From Bacteroidales bacterium UBA1204 (GTDB lineage: Bacteria; Bacteroidota; Bacteroidia; Bacteroidales; F082), in the NCBI GenBank assembly GCA_002310075.1, contig DBXU01000183.1, positions 4,905 through 44,020 on the forward strand: a stretch of DNA of 39,116 nt, read 5' to 3'. Position 1 is the first letter of the stretch. Each line of letters opens with the position of its first letter. Below, piece after piece: positions 8,592 to 15,152 of this stretch. A model generated the notes under the pieces. It searched no databases. It was not told the origin of the DNA and worked only from the letters and a program-made list of their open reading frames with translations. The position numbers and the translations under genes are program-made.

Positions 8592-9659
8592 TTATTTAAT
8601 GCTGTCTCTCTTGACCTTGGCGAAACGTAGTAGTTTTAGGATTCCCAATGGCTTATGGTCGTCTTTGTTGGCAAGATTAAGGTAAAGCCCTAGTTTTTTG
8701 ACAATCGGAATCTTGAAGGTCTCAACAAACTCGATAAGAGTGCCGTCGGGGTCCTCCACGTAGGTGAAGTGTCCGTTGGCGTCACCCATGTCGAAGTCAA
8801 TGCCGCTGTCACAAACGAAAGGATGCCCCATAAGCTCGGCTTCTTCTTGGACGGCGCTCATGTTGCGCACGTCGAAGCAGAGGTGGATGAATCCTGGGTC
8901 ACCCCAATAACGTCCTTCATATAGCTTTTTGCCTGGGCCGTCAACGCTTTGAATGAGCTCAAGATGGGATGTGCCCATAATACGGCTCAACGGGCCCTCG
9001 ATAGGTTTGGAACGCTCGAGGATGACTCGGCGCACTTGACCTTCGCCGCCTGGGAGACATTTCAGGTCGTCGAAGACACCGGTCTGGTCGAAGACTACCT
9101 TGTCGTATTCCAGTAGTTGCGTGTAGAAGGGGAGAGAACGTTCGATGTTGCTCACGCCGATGACAGCGCCGTTGGCACCCCCCGTGGTCTTCTCCTCATT
9201 GATGAAGACGTAGTCGTCTTGCTCAATTTGGAAGAGGTTGCCATAGGGGTCTTTCATGAAGAACTCCTTTTGTCCAGCAGGTGAGGTCATGACAGGGCTG
9301 ATGACGTCGAGCTCTTTATTAATAAAGGTGTTGTAAGCCACTTCGATGTCGGGGGTTTTGACTTTGGCGATGAGAATGCCAAGGTCGCCCAAGCGCACAG
9401 GTTCTTTCAGATAGTTGAGTTCGCGCCCCTTGGGTTGCCATATCTCGAAGCCACCGCCGCCACGGATGTTGACCGCGATGCCCGAGCGACGGGGCTGGGG
9501 CTTGCCGCCCGTGTAGGGGAGCATACGCTCCGCCACGCCCTCGTCATCGACAATTTTGATTTCGAAACCGAAGTTGTCATAATACCATTTCCAGGCTTCC
9601 ACGAAGTCGTTGACTCCGATGCCCACTTGCTGTATGCCGCAGATGACTTTCTCTTTCAT
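8592..9659 (-). CDS. Two-domain VOC (glyoxalase/dioxygenase-fold) protein
   Basis: The 355-residue protein contains four beta-alpha-beta-beta-beta modules, i.e. two vicinal-oxygen-chelate domains, as in 4-hydroxyphenylpyruvate dioxygenase or tandem glyoxalases. Module 2 ends with DPYGNLFQIE and module 4 with DPDGTLIEFVE, typical VOC endings. By eye, the second domain keeps three of four usual metal ligands (E in SHLELIQ, H in GFIHLCF, E in LIEFVE), with Ala where the first His is expected. The first domain looks degenerate. The last 45 residues form a lysine-rich tail. The ATG overlaps the stop of the upstream SDR gene by one base (TAATG), so the two are translationally coupled. The substrate is unknown; true HPPD is unlikely because the metal site is incomplete. 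Confidence 0.8.
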   Translation of the reverse strand: MKEKVICGIQQVGIGVNDFVEAWKWYYDNFGFEIKIVDDEGVAERMLPYTGGKPQPRRSGIAVNIRGGGGFEIWQPKGRELNYLKEPVRLGDLGILIAKVKTPDIEVAYNTFINKELDVISPVMTSPAGQKEFFMKDPYGNLFQIEQDDYVFINEEKTTGGANGAVIGVSNIERSLPFYTQLLEYDKVVFDQTGVFDDLKCLPGGEGQVRRVILERSKPIEGPLSRIMGTSHLELIQSVDGPGKKLYEGRYWGDPGFIHLCFDVRNMSAVQEEAELMGHPFVCDSGIDFDMGDANGHFTYVEDPDGTLIEFVETFKIPIVKKLGLYLNLANKDDHKPLGILKLLRFAKVKRDSIK

Positions 9660-10450
9660 TATGTTGCTGATATTATTTTGGATAGTTTATAGTACAAAGG
9701 TAAGCAATACTTATGGATGTATGCCATAAGCAGTTCCGATTTTCCGATGAGTTTACGGTGCTTCTGGCGTTTGATGGCACGCACGGCGATGGCTCCACAC
9801 TTGTCTACATCAAGACCATTGGCTTGCCCTGCATCCATTTTGGCATGGGCTGTGCCGTCGCCATGCAGCGCGCTCTTGCTGATCTGTGTGTTGATGCGTC
9901 CAGGGATGAGGAAGGTGACGCCAATGTTGTCGTATTCCAGTTCCAAGGATTCGTAGAAACCGAATAAGGCATGCTTGGCGGCACAATAAGCTGAACGCAA
10001 GGGGAAGCCGAACAAACCCGACAGTGAAGTGGTCACGCTGAACTGTACGTGTTCCTTGGCTTTGATCATCTCCTTGAATTTCTTCACGAGATAAACGCCA
10101 CTCAAAAAGTCGATTTTCAGTATTTTCTCATCGACACTGATGTCGGTGTCCAAAGCTTTTTCGCGCTGGGAGATGCCTGCATTGAGCACGAAAAGATCGA
10201 TGCTCAGGCCTTGTTCCATGACATAGTCGTAGAGCCGGTCGATAGAGGCATAATCGTCCAGCTGGGTTTCGGTGGCATAGGCCTTGACCCCCAATTGCTC
10301 GCAGAGTCCTTTTGTCTTATTGAGGTCGTCGATTCCGAGCCCTGTAAGCACGAGATGACAGCCTTCCTGTGCGAGGTGGAGTGCAATGCTTTGCCCGATG
10401 CCCGTGCCGCCGCCTGTGACAAGGGCGGTTTTGTTTTTTAGGTCAAACAT
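9659..10450 (-). CDS. Short-chain dehydrogenase/reductase (SDR)
   Basis: A classical SDR of 263 residues with the NAD(P)-binding motif TGGGTGIG at 12-19, the NAG motif (LNAGIS), catalytic S142 and the Y155-x3-K159 pair. A hydrophobic segment near the C-terminus (LLMAYIHKYCLPLYYKL) suggests membrane association, as in lipid-acting SDRs. I use the ATG at 10450; the longer frame begins with a TTG inside the -7 promoter element. It is divergent from an alpha-oxoamine synthase gene of the serine palmitoyltransferase type. A 3-ketosphinganine-type reductase role is an attractive inference, because that reaction follows serine palmitoyltransferase and is done by an SDR, but the sequence does not prove it. 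Confidence 0.88.
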   Translation of the reverse strand: MFDLKNKTALVTGGGTGIGQSIALHLAQEGCHLVLTGLGIDDLNKTKGLCEQLGVKAYATETQLDDYASIDRLYDYVMEQGLSIDLFVLNAGISQREKALDTDISVDEKILKIDFLSGVYLVKKFKEMIKAKEHVQFSVTTSLSGLFGFPLRSAYCAAKHALFGFYESLELEYDNIGVTFLIPGRINTQISKSALHGDGTAHAKMDAGQANGLDVDKCGAIAVRAIKRQKHRKLIGKSELLMAYIHKYCLPLYYKLSKIISAT

Positions 10451-10471
10451 ACTGTGATCGTTAATTTGGTG

Positions 10472-10479
10472 CAAAGATA
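10472..10479 (-). promoter_or_regulatory. -7 promoter element of the SDR-VOC operon
   Basis: Read on the minus strand the sequence is TATCTTTG, matching TAnnTTTG. It lies 21 bases upstream of the ATG at 10450. It contains the TTG that would otherwise be taken as an upstream start. Confidence 0.65.
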
Positions 10480-10496
10480 AAAATAATTCCGTGATG

Positions 10497-10526
10497 TTGG
10501 GATAATCAATATATTTACTAATTTTG
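10497..10526 (+). promoter_or_regulatory. Promoter of the alpha-oxoamine synthase gene
   Basis: TTG at 10497-10499 is followed after 19 bases by TAATTTTG at 10519-10526. This matches both parts of the Bacteroidota consensus (TTTG, 19-21 bases, TAnnTTTG). Transcription would start near 10531, giving a leader of about 70 bases that contains a short tandem repeat. It is divergent from the SDR promoter about 20 bases away. Confidence 0.7.
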
Positions 10527-10568
10527 TGGCATCAATGTAGTGAGGGCAGACGCGTGAATCTACCTTCA

Positions 10569-10600
10569 CTCTAAACTCTAAACTATCAACTCTAAACTAA
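10569..10600 (+). repeat. CTCTAAACT triplicate repeat in the leader
   Basis: The unit CTCTAAACT occurs at 10569-10577, 10576-10584 (overlapping the first by two bases) and 10590-10598, directly before the ATG at 10603. The stretch is AT-rich and free of stable structure. It may only be an expansion-prone spacer, but it occupies the ribosome-binding region. Confidence 0.7.
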
Positions 10601-10602
10601 AT

Positions 10603-11862
10603 ATGGATATATTTGAAAGAATATCAAAGGATTCCGGTGGCCCGATTGGGCAATATCGTGAACGCGCTGACGGTTATTTCGCATTTCCCCGTTTGGAGGG
10701 AGAGCTGGGGCCGCGTATGATTTTCAATGGCAGGGAAGTGCTCTGCTGGAGTTTGAATAACTATCTTGGTCTAGCCAACCACCCCGAGATTCGTCGCGTG
10801 GATGCTGAAGCCGCTGCCAAATACGGTCTTGCAGCTCCCATGGGTGCCCGTATGATGACTGGCCATACACGCATGCACGAGCATTTCGAGCATGAGTTGG
10901 CTGACTTTGAAAAGAAAGAAGCCGCTTACCTTTTCAACTTTGGCTATCAAGGTATTGTTTCGACCATCGACACGCTGACCACAATGCACGATGTCATTGT
11001 TTATGACAACGAAGCACATGCTTGTCTGCTTGACGGTATCCGTCTGCATATTGGCAACAAGTACAAGTACCGCCACAATGACATGGCAGATCTTGAGAAG
11101 AAACTTAAGGTCGCTACTGAAGTGGTGGCCAAGACGGGTGGTGGCATTCTCGTCATCACCGAGGGTGTTTATGGCATGACGGGCGCTTTGGGTGACCTCG
11201 CCGGCATCGTGGCCTTGAAGAAGAAATATAGTTTCCGCATCCTTATCGACGATGCCCATGGCTTCGGCGTAATGGGTCCCAACGGGCGTGGTACTTCTGA
11301 ACATTTCGGTGTGATGGACGACATCGACATATACATTGGCGCCTATGCCAAGGCGATGGCCATTATCGGCGGCTTTGTAGCTGGCCCGAAGTATGTGATT
11401 GAGTATCTGCGCTACAACATGCGTTCGCAGATGTATGCCAAGAGCTTGCCGTTGGCCATTGTGGAAGGCTGCGAAAAGCGTTTGGAAATCATCCGCAGTG
11501 CCGAAGGTGACGCCCTTCGTGCCCAATTGTGGAAGGTGACCCGCGCCTTGCAGAAAGGCTTCCGTGACTTAGGCTTCGATATCGGGCCTGCTGAAGCTTG
11601 CGTGACGCCCGTGCACGTGCAAGGAGACGTGGTGCAAGCTACCAACATTGCCATGGACCTTCGTGAGAACTATCGTATCTTCTGTTCGGTCATCACCTAT
11701 CCTGTCATTCCCAAAGGCATGATCATTTTCCGCATCATCCCGACAGCAGCCCATACGATGGATGACGTCAACTATACGTTGAATGCGTTCACCGAAGTGA
11801 AAGAAAAACTTGCTAAGGGTTATTATGATGGCACGGAAGTGCCGAACATGAGAATCGAATAA
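10603..11862 (+). CDS. PLP-dependent alpha-oxoamine synthase (serine palmitoyltransferase-like)
   Basis: The 419-residue enzyme belongs to the alpha-oxoamine synthase family, which condenses an amino acid with an acyl-CoA (or acyl-ACP) and releases CO2. Visible features are the N-terminal LNNYLGLANHP segment, H139 in DNEAHACLLDG (stacks on PLP), D217 and H219 in IDDAHGFG, and the PLP lysine K250 in AYAKAMAIIGG. The C-terminal domain includes TPVHVQGD and IPTAAHTMDD. It is longer than typical serine palmitoyltransferase or 2-amino-3-ketobutyrate ligase (about 395) because of an N-terminal extension, like a long form I recall from other Bacteroidota. It could make 3-ketosphinganine-type bases (serine) or capnine-type precursors of sulfonolipids (cysteate). 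The neighbouring SDR fits the next step of either. 8-Amino-7-oxononanoate synthase is less likely without bio genes. Confidence 0.85.
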   Translation: MDIFERISKDSGGPIGQYRERADGYFAFPRLEGELGPRMIFNGREVLCWSLNNYLGLANHPEIRRVDAEAAAKYGLAAPMGARMMTGHTRMHEHFEHELADFEKKEAAYLFNFGYQGIVSTIDTLTTMHDVIVYDNEAHACLLDGIRLHIGNKYKYRHNDMADLEKKLKVATEVVAKTGGGILVITEGVYGMTGALGDLAGIVALKKKYSFRILIDDAHGFGVMGPNGRGTSEHFGVMDDIDIYIGAYAKAMAIIGGFVAGPKYVIEYLRYNMRSQMYAKSLPLAIVEGCEKRLEIIRSAEGDALRAQLWKVTRALQKGFRDLGFDIGPAEACVTPVHVQGDVVQATNIAMDLRENYRIFCSVITYPVIPKGMIIFRIIPTAAHTMDDVNYTLNAFTEVKEKLAKGYYDGTEVPNMRIE

Positions 11863-11880
11863 GGTTTTTCTCAATAGAGC

Positions 11881-11912
11881 AAAAGAGCGGCAGCCATGTC
11901 GCTCTTTTTTTT
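11881..11912 (+). terminator. Intrinsic terminator after the alpha-oxoamine synthase gene
   Basis: AAAAGAGCG (11881-11889) pairs with CGCTCTTTT (11900-11908) around a 10-base loop and leads into an 8-base T run. It separates this gene from the MarR gene, whose promoter begins right at the end of the T run. Confidence 0.88.
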
Positions 11913-11941
11913 GCTTATTTCAAGTATTATCCCTATCTTTG
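11911..11941 (+). promoter_or_regulatory. Promoter of the MarR gene
   Basis: TTG (11911-11913), 20-base spacer, then TATCTTTG (11934-11941) matches the full Bacteroidota promoter consensus. The leader is about 35 bases and contains an imperfect inverted repeat that could be an operator. Confidence 0.72.
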
Positions 11942-11957
11942 CATTACCATAAAAGAA

Positions 11958-11981
11958 TATAATCCCCAAATTAGGATAATA
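11958..11981. promoter_or_regulatory. Candidate MarR operator overlapping the start region
   Basis: TATAATCC (11958-11965) and GGATAATA (11974-11981) form an inverted repeat with one mismatch and an 8-base spacer. It lies between the promoter and the ATG at 11981, where an autoregulating MarR protein could block transcription. The right arm also contains GGA, which might serve in ribosome binding, so the symmetry may be coincidental. Confidence 0.35.
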
Positions 11982-12403
11982 TGATACTCGTTAAACAAGC
12001 AGGCGTCTACGTCAACATCCTGAATTGCAGACTTAAGAAATACCTTGCTGAAGTGTTCAAGAAGAATGGCGTCAATCTGACGGCCGAACAATACCTTGTC
12101 ATGGATGCGCTTTGGAACGAAGGCACGCTTACGCAACAAGCCATAGCTTTCATTATCCAAAAAGACAAGAATTCAGTCACCCAGTTTATCGACAACCTAG
12201 AAAAGAAAGGCCTTGTCACTCGCTCTGTGGCCAAGGAAGACCGTCGTGTCAACAACATTGTGGTCACCCCTGAAGGCATGGCACTCAAGGACTCTACCAA
12301 GCAGCTTGCCATCGATACAATGAACAAGGCGCTTGAGGGCATTCCTGAAAAGGACGTACTGACCTTTGTGGATGTGCTGAAAAAGGTTTGTGCCAATATT
12401 TGA
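11981..12403 (+). CDS. MarR family transcriptional regulator
   Basis: The 140-residue protein has the MarR winged-helix layout: N-terminal dimerisation helix, helix-turn-helix region (LTQQAIAFIIQKDKNSVTQFIDNLEKKGLV, about 47-76), the wing with the family-typical DRRVNNIVVTPEG, and a C-terminal dimer helix. MarR proteins are usually repressors released by small phenolic or lipophilic ligands. It has its own promoter and is not fused to an efflux gene, so its targets cannot be read directly. Possible targets are its own promoter, the alpha-oxoamine synthase upstream, or the downstream lipoprotein operon. Confidence 0.93.
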   Translation: MILVKQAGVYVNILNCRLKKYLAEVFKKNGVNLTAEQYLVMDALWNEGTLTQQAIAFIIQKDKNSVTQFIDNLEKKGLVTRSVAKEDRRVNNIVVTPEGMALKDSTKQLAIDTMNKALEGIPEKDVLTFVDVLKKVCANI

Positions 12404-12455
12404 CAATTTTCGTTTTTTTTTTATGTTGGTTGGTACGATAATTGAACGGGAAACC

Positions 12456-12484
12456 TTGTATTACGAAAGGAAGTTTTAATTTTG
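12456..12484 (+). promoter_or_regulatory. Promoter of the lipoprotein-VTC operon
   Basis: TTG at 12456-12458 and TAATTTTG at 12477-12484, spaced by 18 bases, match the Bacteroidota consensus closely. The leader to the ATG at 12506 would be about 15 bases. The 102-base gap also has a T-run at 12413-12422 but no visible hairpin. Confidence 0.65.
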
Positions 12485-12505
12485 TACCCCTAAAATTTCA
12501 ATAAA

Positions 12506-13219
12506 ATGAATAGAATGACAAGATTTTTGATGGCTTTGCTTGCATTGGCCTTCCTTATGTTTTCATGCAACAAAGGTCCTGGCGAAGGCGGCACTGGCAC
12601 CATCCAGGGGGTTGTGAAGCTTGTCCATCATCCCGACGATGATTATACACTTACTCCCGACACCATGGTGGCTGCCAAGACCGATGTCTTTATCATATAC
12701 GGAGACGAAGCCTATTTTGGTGATGATGTGGAGACCAATGCTGATGGCTTATATCAGTTTGAATATCTGTTGCCCGGCCAATACACAGTGTTCGCCTATT
12801 CTGTTTTGCCGTCAGGCGAGAAAGAGGCAGTGAGTGAAGTGGTAACGCTTGAACGTGGTTCTGTTGCCCAGGTGCCCACTATCTATATCCATGACGGAAA
12901 GGCATATGGTACTTCCATTGTGAAAGGAAGAGTTCATGCCTCGTATTTCCATAATGGTAGCTACCGTGGAGAAGGCTGGGCTTATGAGCATCGCGTATAC
13001 ATTCGCCGGGTGGGCGAAGACATTCCTTTTGACGACACGCGTGTGGGTCCCGATGGCTATTTCGCTTTCCAGAAGTTACAACCGGGCGAATATGAGGTGT
13101 TCACGGTTACCCAAGATTACAACGAAGTCCCTGATTTGATTTTCCAAACAGTCAATGTGGAAGAGAGTGGACAGATATATGAGCTTGAAGAACAATTTGA
13201 AGTGATAATAAATGTATAA
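12506..13219 (+). CDS. Lipoprotein with two carboxypeptidase-regulatory-like repeats
   Basis: The 237-residue protein starts with a lipoprotein signal peptide (about residues 1-20; the Cys follows LMFS). The mature part consists of two similar beta-sandwich repeats. The first runs from about GTIQGVVKL to the segment NADGLYQFEYLLPGQYTVFAY. The second runs from SIVKGRVHA to GPDGYFAFQKLQPGEYEVF. The G-x-F-F-L-x-P-G-x-Y pattern is that of carboxypeptidase-regulatory or SpaA-like domains. No enzyme motif is visible. It is the first gene of a run of five plus-strand genes with very small gaps, including a VTC polymerase, so it may be an outer-membrane-anchored accessory of that system. Confidence 0.8.
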   Translation: MNRMTRFLMALLALAFLMFSCNKGPGEGGTGTIQGVVKLVHHPDDDYTLTPDTMVAAKTDVFIIYGDEAYFGDDVETNADGLYQFEYLLPGQYTVFAYSVLPSGEKEAVSEVVTLERGSVAQVPTIYIHDGKAYGTSIVKGRVHASYFHNGSYRGEGWAYEHRVYIRRVGEDIPFDDTRVGPDGYFAFQKLQPGEYEVFTVTQDYNEVPDLIFQTVNVEESGQIYELEEQFEVIINV

Positions 13220-13229
13220 AATGATGCAT

Positions 13230-13658
13230 ATGAAAAAGACAATCCTGTTATTGGCCTTCTTTGCCATTGGCTTTGGCGCTATGGCACAGTCGGTGTCGGA
13301 GAGCACCATCCAGAAGCGTGAGAACCGCAAGGGTATGGTGCTGAAGGAGTGGAATACGGCGGCAGGCGACAAGCGTGCTTTCCTCGACCGTGTGACAACT
13401 TATGACAAGTATGGTCGCAAGATTGAAGAGATTGAATACGCCAGTTATGGCCAGAAGTGGCGTGTGGTTAGCGAATATCCAGCTAATAGCGATATTACAG
13501 CTAAGGTAGTGCGTGAAATCGAATACAACGACCGCGACAAGGTGGTGCGCATCCGCAAGTTCGAGTACAATGAAGACGGCTCCAAGAAATGCCAAAAGAA
13601 CTACTATCCTAATGGCAAACTGGAGTCTGTGAAGACTTTCGAATATGTGCCTAAATAA
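13230..13658 (+). CDS. Small secreted protein with YwqK/MORN-like repeats
   Basis: The 142-residue protein has a signal peptide (MKKTILLLAFFAIGFGAMAQ) and a body of short repeats such as TTYDKYGRKIEEIEY, FEYNEDGSKKCQKNYYP and NGKLESVKTFEY. These resemble the beta-hairpin repeats of YwqK-type and MORN proteins. I take the ATG at 13230 because it begins the signal peptide; an in-frame ATG at 13212 would overlap the previous gene by 8 bases. The function is unknown. It sits 10 bases after the lipoprotein gene and 5 bases before the VTC gene, so it is very likely in the same operon. Confidence 0.78.
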   Translation: MKKTILLLAFFAIGFGAMAQSVSESTIQKRENRKGMVLKEWNTAAGDKRAFLDRVTTYDKYGRKIEEIEYASYGQKWRVVSEYPANSDITAKVVREIEYNDRDKVVRIRKFEYNEDGSKKCQKNYYPNGKLESVKTFEYVPK

Positions 13659-13663
13659 GGTTG

Positions 13664-14458
13664 ATGGATGAAATCATCGACATAGTACAAGGCATGAAGC
13701 CCATCACGCTCGATGAGATGAGCGCCGTGAAGCTGATGAACCGTATCGACACCAAATATGTCGTGACGGAGGGTCAGCTTCGCGCTATTTTGTTGGGCAT
13801 CCACGACAGTTACTATGTCCAGGAGGTGGAAGGCAATCGTTTCTCGCCTTACAACACGGTGTATTACGACACGCCAGAGCTGACGATGTACCTTATCCAC
13901 CATGACCGTCATCTGGTTCGTGACAAGGTGCGGGTGCGTACTTATGTCGATTCCCATTTGACCTTTTGCGAGGTGAAACACAAGAACAACAAAGGTCGCA
14001 CCAAGAAGAAACGTATCGAAGTCGAACCCATCCCAAATATCATCGACAACCCCGAGGCAGCTGCCTTCTTGGCGGAGAAGCAGCCATATGAAGTGAGTTC
14101 CTTGAGCCCGCATCTCGTTACTGCTTTCGATCGTATCACCTTGGTGAATTATGAAAAGACCGAGCGACTCACCATAGACTGCAACTTGCGTTTTGAGAAC
14201 CTGCGCAGCGGTAACACCGCCTCGATGGCACCACTTGTTGTGATGGAACTCAAGCAAGACGGTCGTGCCCACTCGGTGCTAAAAGATGTGCTTTTTGAAT
14301 TGAGAATCAGGCCGTTTAAGGTCAGCAAATACTGCATCGGGACCTGCCTGACTCGTCCCGAGGTGAAGCAGAACCGGTTTAAGAAAAAGTTGAGAAGAAT
14401 TGAGAAATTAAAAACGATACAATATGAATCTATTACAAATCAACATGCAGGACTTTGA
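13664..14458 (+). CDS. VTC-domain (polyphosphate polymerase-like) protein
   Basis: The 264-residue protein is a free-standing VTC domain, the fold of the yeast polyphosphate polymerase Vtc4. The tunnel-lining charged residues are visible: R27-I-D29-T-K31 near the start, DKVRVRTYV, the E and K residues of FCEVKHKNNKGRTKKKRIEVE, and the metal-binding-type E in VVMELKQDG, followed by SKYCIG. In bacteria these domains are predicted to make polyphosphate at the inner face of the membrane together with a partner membrane protein. I use ATG 13664; a TTG directly before it is the longer alternative. The last 35 bases overlap the start of the DUF4956 gene, indicating translational coupling. Confidence 0.88.
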   Translation: MDEIIDIVQGMKPITLDEMSAVKLMNRIDTKYVVTEGQLRAILLGIHDSYYVQEVEGNRFSPYNTVYYDTPELTMYLIHHDRHLVRDKVRVRTYVDSHLTFCEVKHKNNKGRTKKKRIEVEPIPNIIDNPEAAAFLAEKQPYEVSSLSPHLVTAFDRITLVNYEKTERLTIDCNLRFENLRSGNTASMAPLVVMELKQDGRAHSVLKDVLFELRIRPFKVSKYCIGTCLTRPEVKQNRFKKKLRRIEKLKTIQYESITNQHAGL

Positions 14459-15152
14459 TCCTGATATCGCACGCGAGTTCGGCGGTGGCGCTTCAACGAT
14501 GGATTTTCTCGGCGTGCCGCTCTTTGACGCCCAAAGCCTTTGGACGACTTTGATCCGCTTTGTGTTCAATTTCCTCGTTTGCTGGGTCATTATCCATTGC
14601 TTTTACTACAAGAAGGCCAACCGTAAGGACTATTATTTCACTTTCCTTATGTTTGCTGTGGTCATCTTCCTCATCATCTCGCTGATGGAGAACATGAAAA
14701 TGAACATTGCATACGCCTTGGGCCTTTTTGCCATTTTCGGCATGATACGTTATCGAACGGAAACTATTAAAATTCGTGAAATGACGTATCTCTTTGTGGT
14801 GATGGGCTTAAGCATTGTCAATGGAATGGCTCTGTCTACAAGCTATTCAGAGCTTTTGCTGGTCAACTTGCTAGTAGTGCTTGTCGTTTGGCTTTTGGAT
14901 GGAACGAAATTGCTGAAGCACACCGCAACTAAAATCATTCTTTATGACCGTATCGAAAACACAAAACATGGTAAGGAAGAAGAACTCGAGGCAGACCTTG
15001 TTGAGCGCACGGGCTTGGAAATCTCAAAGGTGGAAGTGGGACATATCGACTACCTGCGTGATGTGGCTTTTGTGAAGGTGTATTATAAGCCTATTGATGA
15101 TGAAGTGAATACCATTGATACGGTTACCAAACTGAAGGATTTCGACGTATAG
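14424..15152 (+). CDS. DUF4956 family membrane protein
   Basis: The 242-residue protein has about four or five membrane segments (roughly residues 42-61, 68-88, 93-108, 119-136 and 141-158) and a soluble C-terminal domain of about 80 residues beginning after TKLLKHTATK. Charged motif GMIRYRTETIKIREMTYLF between helices is characteristic of DUF4956. The family regularly neighbours VTC-domain genes in many phyla. The inferred role is a membrane partner for the polymerase, possibly for export or regulation, but no biochemical role is established to my knowledge. It overlaps the VTC gene by 35 bases and shares one base with the next start (TAGTG). Confidence 0.86.
   Translation: MNLLQINMQDFDPDIAREFGGGASTMDFLGVPLFDAQSLWTTLIRFVFNFLVCWVIIHCFYYKKANRKDYYFTFLMFAVVIFLIISLMENMKMNIAYALGLFAIFGMIRYRTETIKIREMTYLFVVMGLSIVNGMALSTSYSELLLVNLLVVLVVWLLDGTKLLKHTATKIILYDRIENTKHGKEEELEADLVERTGLEISKVEVGHIDYLRDVAFVKVYYKPIDDEVNTIDTVTKLKDFDV

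Noticed and set aside
8592..9659. Annotation of the VOC gene as 4-hydroxyphenylpyruvate dioxygenase
   Set aside because: The expected His/His/Glu iron ligands are not all present and no tyrosine-degradation genes are adjacent.
10603..11862. Firm call as 2-amino-3-ketobutyrate CoA ligase or biotin-pathway synthase
   Set aside because: No threonine dehydrogenase or other bio genes are adjacent, and the length and N-terminal extension fit the lipid-type family members better; the specific substrate is left open.
12413..12422. T-run after the MarR gene as an intrinsic terminator
   Set aside because: No GC-rich stem precedes it; transcription may read through into the next operon.
13212..13229. 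Earlier ATG for the YwqK-like gene
   Set aside because: It would overlap the preceding gene by 8 bases and add residues before a complete signal peptide beginning at 13230.
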